NCBI RefSeq assembly: GCF_000971195.1
Contig: NZ_BBLZ01000008.1
Location: forward strand, 37,747-101,746
From: Demequina soli
GTDB lineage: Bacteria; Actinomycetota; Actinomycetes; Actinomycetales; Demequinaceae
Direction of reading: 5' to 3'
DNA: 64,000 bases
Of the stretch, positions 59,916-64,000 are shown in pieces. Numbering within the stretch: position 1 is the first letter of the stretch; the number at the start of each line of letters is the position of its first letter. Both the position numbers and the translations under genes were made by a program. A model generated the notes under the pieces. That model had not been told where the DNA came from, ran no database searches, and saw only the letters and a list, made by a program, of their open reading frames with translations.

Positions 59916-61022
59916 TCAGGCGACCCGGTACGCCCCGCTCAGCATGACCGTGCCGCCGTCGACACCCTTGGCGCCGCGCACCACGTCGGCGGAGGCGGGC
60001 GCCATCGGGTCCGCGATGACCTCGCCGAGGGCCCAGGCGGGCACGCCGGCGGCCGTCGAGGCGGAGATGAGCGCATCGGCGTCCGCGGCCGAGACGATCG
60101 CGACCATGCCCACGCCCATGTTGAGCGTCGACTCGAGGTCGTTCCACGGCACGTTGCCCGCGGCCTGGACCACCGAGAACACGGCGGGCAGATCCCAGCA
60201 GGAGCGGTCGACGGTGGCCGCGAGGCCCTTGGGCAGCACGCGCGCGACGTTGGCCGCGAGGCCGCCGCCGGTGACGTGGGAGAAGGCGTGGAGGCCCGGG
60301 ACGGACGCCGCGAGGTCCACGCACAGCCGCGAGTAGATCCGCGTGGGCTCGAGGAGCTCCTCGCCCACCGTGCGACCCAGCTCGGGGATCGCGGTGGACA
60401 GCTCCCAGCCGGCGTGCGCGACCACGGACCGCACGAGCGAGTAGCCGTTGGAGTGGAGCCCCGAGGACGCCATCGCCACGATGACGTCGCCGGCGGAGAC
60501 CCGCTCGGGGCCCAGCAGCCTGGACGCCTCGACCACGCCGATCGCGGCGCCCGCGACGTCGTAGTCGTCGGGCTCCATGACGCCCGGGTGCTCGGCGGTC
60601 TCGCCGCCGACCAGCGCGACGCCGGCCATCTCGCAGCCCTCGGCGATGCCGCGCACGATGTCGGCGATCCGCTCGGGCACCACCTTGCCGCACGCGATGT
60701 AGTCGGTCATCACCAGGGGCTTCGCGCCGCACACGACGATGTCGTCGACCACCATCGCGACCAGGTCCTGGCCGATGGTGTCGTGGATGTCCATGGCCCG
60801 GGCGATGACGATCTTCGTGCCCACGCCGTCGGTCGACGAGGCGAGCAGCGGCCGGTCGTACGCCTTCAGCGCCGAGGCGTCGAAGAGCCCGGCGAACGCG
60901 CCCACTCCCCCGAGCACCTCCGGCCCGTGCGTGCGCGACACCGCGGACTTCATCAGCTCGACCGCGCGGTCGCCCGCGTGCGTGTCGACGCCGGCGGCGG
61001 CGTAGGTGATGCCGTCGGTCAT
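59916..61022 (-). CDS. purM: Phosphoribosylformylglycinamidine cyclo-ligase (AIR synthetase)
   Basis: ATP-dependent purine biosynthesis enzyme of 368 residues producing aminoimidazole ribotide from FGAM. Typical sequences: YAAAGVDTHAGDRAVELMK, LASSTDGVGTKIVIA, IGQDLVAMVVDDIVVCGA, VALVGGETAEHPGV, MASSGLHSNGYSLVR and SHVTGGGLAANVARVLP. It starts 3 bp after the purF stop, so it is the third gene of the purF operon. Confidence 0.97.
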   Translation of the reverse strand: MTDGITYAAAGVDTHAGDRAVELMKSAVSRTHGPEVLGGVGAFAGLFDASALKAYDRPLLASSTDGVGTKIVIARAMDIHDTIGQDLVAMVVDDIVVCGAKPLVMTDYIACGKVVPERIADIVRGIAEGCEMAGVALVGGETAEHPGVMEPDDYDVAGAAIGVVEASRLLGPERVSAGDVIVAMASSGLHSNGYSLVRSVVAHAGWELSTAIPELGRTVGEELLEPTRIYSRLCVDLAASVPGLHAFSHVTGGGLAANVARVLPKGLAATVDRSCWDLPAVFSVVQAAGNVPWNDLESTLNMGVGMVAIVSAADADALISASTAAGVPAWALGEVIADPMAPASADVVRGAKGVDGGTVMLSGAYRVA

Positions 61023-61025
61023 TGT

Positions 61026-62531
61026 TCAGGCCTCCACGGGCTGGGACACCAGCAGGTGCCGGGCGTTCACGGGCGGCTCGACCGGGTACGTGCCGGTGAA
61101 GCACGCGGTGCACAGGCGGGACTCCGCCTGCTCGGTCGCGGCGAGCATGCCCTCGAGCGAGATGTAGCCGAGCGAGTCCGCGCCGATGTCGTCGCGGATC
61201 TCCTCGATGGCGTGGCCCACGGCGGCGAGCTCGTCGCGCGTGGGGAAGTCGATGCCGTAGAAGCACGGCCACTGGACCGGCGGCGAGGAGATGCGCACGT
61301 GCACCTCGGCCGCGCCGGCCTCGCGCAGCATCGCGACCAGCGCGCGCTGCGTGTTGCCGCGCACGATCGAGTCGTCGACCACCACGAGGCGCTGGCCGGC
61401 GATGACCTCGCGCAACGGGTTGAGCTTGAGCCGGATGCCCAGCTGACGCAGCGTCTGCGACGGCTGGATGAACGTGCGGCCCACGTAGGAGTTCTTCACG
61501 AGGCCCTGCGCGAACGGGATGCCCGAGGCCTGCGCGTAGCCGACGGCGGCGGGCGTGCCGGACTCCGGGACGGGGATGACCATGTCGGCCTCGACGGGGT
61601 GCTCCGCCGCGAGGGTACGGCCCATCGCGAGCCGCGCGGCCTGCACGGAGCGGCCCGCGATCGTGGTGTCGGGGCGCGCGAGGTAGACGTACTCGAAGAT
61701 GCAGCCCTTGGGGTCGGCCGCGGCGAAGCGGCGCGAGCGCACGCCGGTCTCGTCGATGACGAGCAGCTCGCCCGGCTCGACCTCGCGCTCGTGCTTGGCG
61801 CCCACGATGTCGAGCGCGGCGGTCTCCGACGCGAGCACCCAGCCGCCCGAGGGCAGCTTGCCGAGCACGAGCGGGCGGAAGCCCTGCGGGTCGCGCGCGG
61901 CGTACATGCGGTGCTCGTCCATCCACACGAACGAGAAGGCGCCCTCGACCTGCGGCAGGAGATCCATGGCGACCTCCTCGAGCGAGTCGAAGCCCTCGGC
62001 GCCGAGCAGCGCGGTCACGATCGCCGTGTCCGTGCACTTGCCGCCCTTGAGGTCGAGGCGCTTGGCCATGCCCTCGCGCGCGATGAGCAGGTCGAGCAGC
62101 TCCTGCACGTTGGTGAGGTTGCCGTTGTGGCCCAGCGCGATGGTGCCGTGCGCTGTCGGGCCGAGCGTCGGCTGCGCGTTCGCCCAGACGGACGCGCCGG
62201 TGGTGGAGTAGCGCGTGTGGCCCACGGCCATGTGGCCCTGGAGCGCCTCGAGCGCACCCTCGTCGAACACCTGCGACACGAGGCCCATGTCCTTGAACAC
62301 CAGGATGTTCTCGCCGTTGGAGGTGGCGATGCCCGCGGACTCCTGCCCGCGGTGCTGGAGCGCGTAGAGCCCGAAGTAGGCGAGCTTGGCGACCTCCTCG
62401 CCGGGTCCGAAGACGCCGAACACGCCGCACTCGTCCTGCGGGGTCGACTCGCCCTGGAGGAGGTCGTGGTTCAGGCGGCCGTCGCCGCCGCGGCGGGCGG
62501 TCAGCGGGGTGCCGTCGGGGCGTCGGTTCAT
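61026..62531 (-). CDS. purF: Amidophosphoribosyltransferase
   Basis: First committed step of purine synthesis: PRPP + glutamine to phosphoribosylamine; 501 residues. An N-terminal propeptide of 34 residues precedes the catalytic Cys35 (QDECGVFGVFG), as in the Bacillus-type enzyme that is processed and carries an Fe-S cluster. The PRPP loop is VVVDDSIVRGNTQRAL, and LQHRGQESAGIATSNG and the GHNGNLTNVQELL glutaminase motif are present. ATG at 62531 overlaps the preceding small-membrane-protein gene by 4 bp. Confidence 0.97.
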   Translation of the reverse strand: MNRRPDGTPLTARRGGDGRLNHDLLQGESTPQDECGVFGVFGPGEEVAKLAYFGLYALQHRGQESAGIATSNGENILVFKDMGLVSQVFDEGALEALQGHMAVGHTRYSTTGASVWANAQPTLGPTAHGTIALGHNGNLTNVQELLDLLIAREGMAKRLDLKGGKCTDTAIVTALLGAEGFDSLEEVAMDLLPQVEGAFSFVWMDEHRMYAARDPQGFRPLVLGKLPSGGWVLASETAALDIVGAKHEREVEPGELLVIDETGVRSRRFAAADPKGCIFEYVYLARPDTTIAGRSVQAARLAMGRTLAAEHPVEADMVIPVPESGTPAAVGYAQASGIPFAQGLVKNSYVGRTFIQPSQTLRQLGIRLKLNPLREVIAGQRLVVVDDSIVRGNTQRALVAMLREAGAAEVHVRISSPPVQWPCFYGIDFPTRDELAAVGHAIEEIRDDIGADSLGYISLEGMLAATEQAESRLCTACFTGTYPVEPPVNARHLLVSQPVEA

Positions 62532-62845
62532 CGGCCGGTCTCCGTTCGGGGGGACGATGCGCGGTCGAGGCTCGTCGCCACGGCACCTCCGATGATGGCG
62601 CCGAAGAGGCAGAAGCCGAGCGCCATGAGGAGGAACACGAGGAAGCGGCCCACGCCGGTGGAGTTGGGGAGGACGATCGCGAGGATCGCCGCGAGGAGGA
62701 TGCCCAGACCCACGCCGGTGCCGACGAACGGGCCGAAGCGAGGTGCGTTGCGGATCGCGGCGGGTACGGCGACGCTCTCGAGGTTCTCCGGCAGGGGCTG
62801 CTCGGGACCGGCGGATGCGTTGTCGTGCTGGGGGACGTCGCTCAC
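62528..62845 (-). CDS. Small membrane protein upstream of purF
   Basis: A 105-residue protein with two membrane helices (residues ~45-62 and ~70-92) after an acidic, Pro-rich N-terminus. No family is named with confidence. It overlaps purF by 4 bp, so it is co-translated with the purine gene. The C-terminus carries a GACGATGCG-type motif (62553-62561). Co-occurrence with purF suggests a role near purine metabolism, or simply shared transcription. Confidence 0.72.
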   Translation of the reverse strand: MSDVPQHDNASAGPEQPLPENLESVAVPAAIRNAPRFGPFVGTGVGLGILLAAILAIVLPNSTGVGRFLVFLLMALGFCLFGAIIGGAVATSLDRASSPRTETGR

Positions 62846-62914
62846 GCATCGATTCTAGGCGGTGCCCGCACGGGCGAGGAACGGCCGTCGGACCCTGGCC
62901 GTACAGTGAGCGCC

Positions 62915-63703
62915 ATGACCTGGGGGCTCGCGGTGATCGCGGTCGCCGCGACGGCGGTCGCGGCCGTGCTCGGCGTGCGCCTCGCGGTGGAGCGCAGGCG
63001 CTTCGCGGCCCTCGCCCGCGCGCGCGAACGCGACGGAGAGGCCGCCCTCGCGCTGGCCGCCTCCAACGAGCGCGCGCGCATCGCCCGCGAGATGCACGAC
63101 GTGGTCGCGCACACGCTGTCCGTGGTGGTCGCGCAGGCCGACGGCGGTCGCTTTGCCGGCCGCACCGACGCGGCGGCAGCGCTCCAGAGCCTCGACACCA
63201 TCGCCGACGTCAGCCGCTCCGCGCTCGCCGAGATGCGCGCCCTCCTCGGGGTCCTGCGCGACGGCGACGGCGAGGCCGCGCTCGGCCCGCAGCCCGCGCT
63301 CGCCGACATCCCCGCCCTGGTCGCCCAGATGCGCGAGGGCGGCCTCGAGGTCTCGTACGTCACCACCGGCACCCCGCGGCCCCTGCCGGTCGGCGCGGGC
63401 CTCGCCGCGTACCGCATCGTCCAGGAGGCCCTCACGAACGTGCTCAAGCACGCCGGGCCGCACGTGACCGCGTTCGTGCAGCTGCGGTGGGAGGACGATG
63501 CGCTGGCGGTGGCCGTGTCCGACGACGGCCGGGGCGCGGCGGCGCGGGGCGACGGCGCCGGGCTCGGGATCGCCGGCATGGCCGAGCGCGCCACCGTCTT
63601 CGGGGGCACGCTGACGGCGGGGCCCCGCGCGGGCGGCGGCTTCCTCGTGCGCGCCCGCCTACCCCTCACCCCCCGCACCTCACCCCAGATGGAGGACGCA
63701 TGA
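62915..63703 (+). CDS. Sensor histidine kinase, NarL-type partner (HisKA_3)
   Basis: A 262-residue membrane-linked histidine kinase with one or two N-terminal helices (residues ~3-25) and no large sensor domain. The HisKA_3 box is ARIAREMHDVVAHTLSVVV with phosphoacceptor His61, and the ATPase has VQEALTNVLKHAG (N box), DDGRGAA and GLGIAGMAERA. ATG at 62915 is 7 nt after TACAGT, so probably leaderless. It overlaps the response regulator gene by 4 bp. The signal is unknown; it is likely membrane-associated. Confidence 0.92.
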   Translation: MTWGLAVIAVAATAVAAVLGVRLAVERRRFAALARARERDGEAALALAASNERARIAREMHDVVAHTLSVVVAQADGGRFAGRTDAAAALQSLDTIADVSRSALAEMRALLGVLRDGDGEAALGPQPALADIPALVAQMREGGLEVSYVTTGTPRPLPVGAGLAAYRIVQEALTNVLKHAGPHVTAFVQLRWEDDALAVAVSDDGRGAAARGDGAGLGIAGMAERATVFGGTLTAGPRAGGGFLVRARLPLTPRTSPQMEDA

Positions 63704-64000
63704 TCCGGGTCGCCCTGGTCGACGACCAGCAGCTCATCCGCGCCGGCTTCCGCATGGTGGTCGACTCGCAAGAGGACATGACCGTGGTCGCGGAGGCCGG
63801 CGACGGCGACTGCGCGGTCACCGGCCTCGCGACGCTCGAGGCGCCCGCCGACGTGGTCCTCATGGACGTCCGGATGCCCGGCACGGACGGGATCGCGGCG
63901 TGCGCGGCGATCACCGCATCGTCCGATACCAGGGTGATCATCCTCACGACGTTCGACCTCGACGAGTACGTGGTCGCCGCCATCCGGGCGGGCGCATCCG
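63700..64000 (+). CDS. NarL/FixJ-family response regulator (partial, cut by window end)
   Basis: The first 100 residues of a receiver domain: MIRVALVDDQQLIRAGFRMVVDSQEDMTVV, the acidic pocket in VDDQ, phosphoacceptor Asp56 in LMDVRMPGTDG, and the Thr in VIILTTFDLDEYV. The DNA-binding LuxR-type domain lies beyond the window. ATG at 63700 overlaps the kinase stop (ATGA). Two GACGATGCG-type motifs fall within the pair (63494, 63915). Confidence 0.93.
   Translation, partial: MIRVALVDDQQLIRAGFRMVVDSQEDMTVVAEAGDGDCAVTGLATLEAPADVVLMDVRMPGTDGIAACAAITASSDTRVIILTTFDLDEYVVAAIRAGAS

Noticed and set aside
59748-62858. 1,036-codon plus-strand open frame opposite purM and purF
   Set aside because: It is the antisense of purM/purF with Arg/Val/Leu/Asp/Ala-biased content and no family motifs, so it is a shadow frame.

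Overview
The window is about 64 kb of very GC-rich, densely coding DNA from the chromosome of an actinobacterium, most likely a Micrococcales member (Cellulomonadaceae/Demequinaceae-like; the family is inferred, not proven). The evidence is the G/C-ending codon use, many 4-bp ATGA/GTGA stop-start overlaps, leaderless TANNNT promoters, and actinobacterial marker genes: a BldC-type regulator next to a DUF3073 gene and purM-purF, ppk1 next to a MutT1-type gene, DUF222/HNH and DUF3073 proteins. No prophage, CRISPR array, insertion sequence or rRNA operon was seen.

Layout. 1-5.6 kb: a dipeptide/oligopeptide ABC importer operon. 6-13.5 kb: a PAP2 phosphatase, a three-gene ABC-2 exporter, an acetyltransferase gene bracketed by long inverted repeats, and a second ABC exporter operon led by its own HTH repressor. 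13.5-19.8 kb: ppk1-mutT1, a hydrolase gene preceded by a possible leader-peptide attenuator, msrB, and a cysteine-rich DUF1540 gene. 19.8-25.3 kb: azlCD, a PadR-controlled membrane protein, small enzymes, VanZ, tRNA-Lys. 25.3-32.5 kb: DoxX, an ECF-type sigma factor with its membrane partner, reductases, a siderophore-interacting flavoprotein, a DUF222/HNH protein. 32.7-42.7 kb: GH3 beta-glucosidase, BCCT osmolyte transporter, small proteins, carbonic anhydrase, SDR, two LacI regulators. 42.9-53.3 kb: sugar utilisation: a ChvE/Mms-type monosaccharide ABC importer, araD-araA, a third LacI regulator, galK-galE. 53.4-57.9 kb: NCS2 nucleobase permease, small proteins, tRNA-Glu/Asp/Phe, DMT exporter, Ogt. 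58-64 kb: bldC, DUF3073, an AbiEi-like/DUF559 protein, purM-purF, and a two-component system cut by the window end.

How it works together. The sugar block reads as a regulon. One LacI protein (41729-42742) shares an operator-like site with the monosaccharide importer. Another (49732-50754) lies between two matching 16-bp sites that face araDA and galKE. Intrinsic terminators after both solute-binding-protein genes would allow more binding protein than membrane components.

Most unusual features. (1) A 9-mer, GACGATGCG, occurs 41 times by hand count on both strands at equal frequency, against roughly one expected, with strong intergenic enrichment; pairs of it form palindromes. (2) A separate 34-bp inverted repeat flanks the acetyltransferase gene, and an empty head-to-head version lies at 20.9 kb. 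(3) A 16-codon ORF has its stop codon in the loop of a hairpin, upstream of a hydrolase gene.
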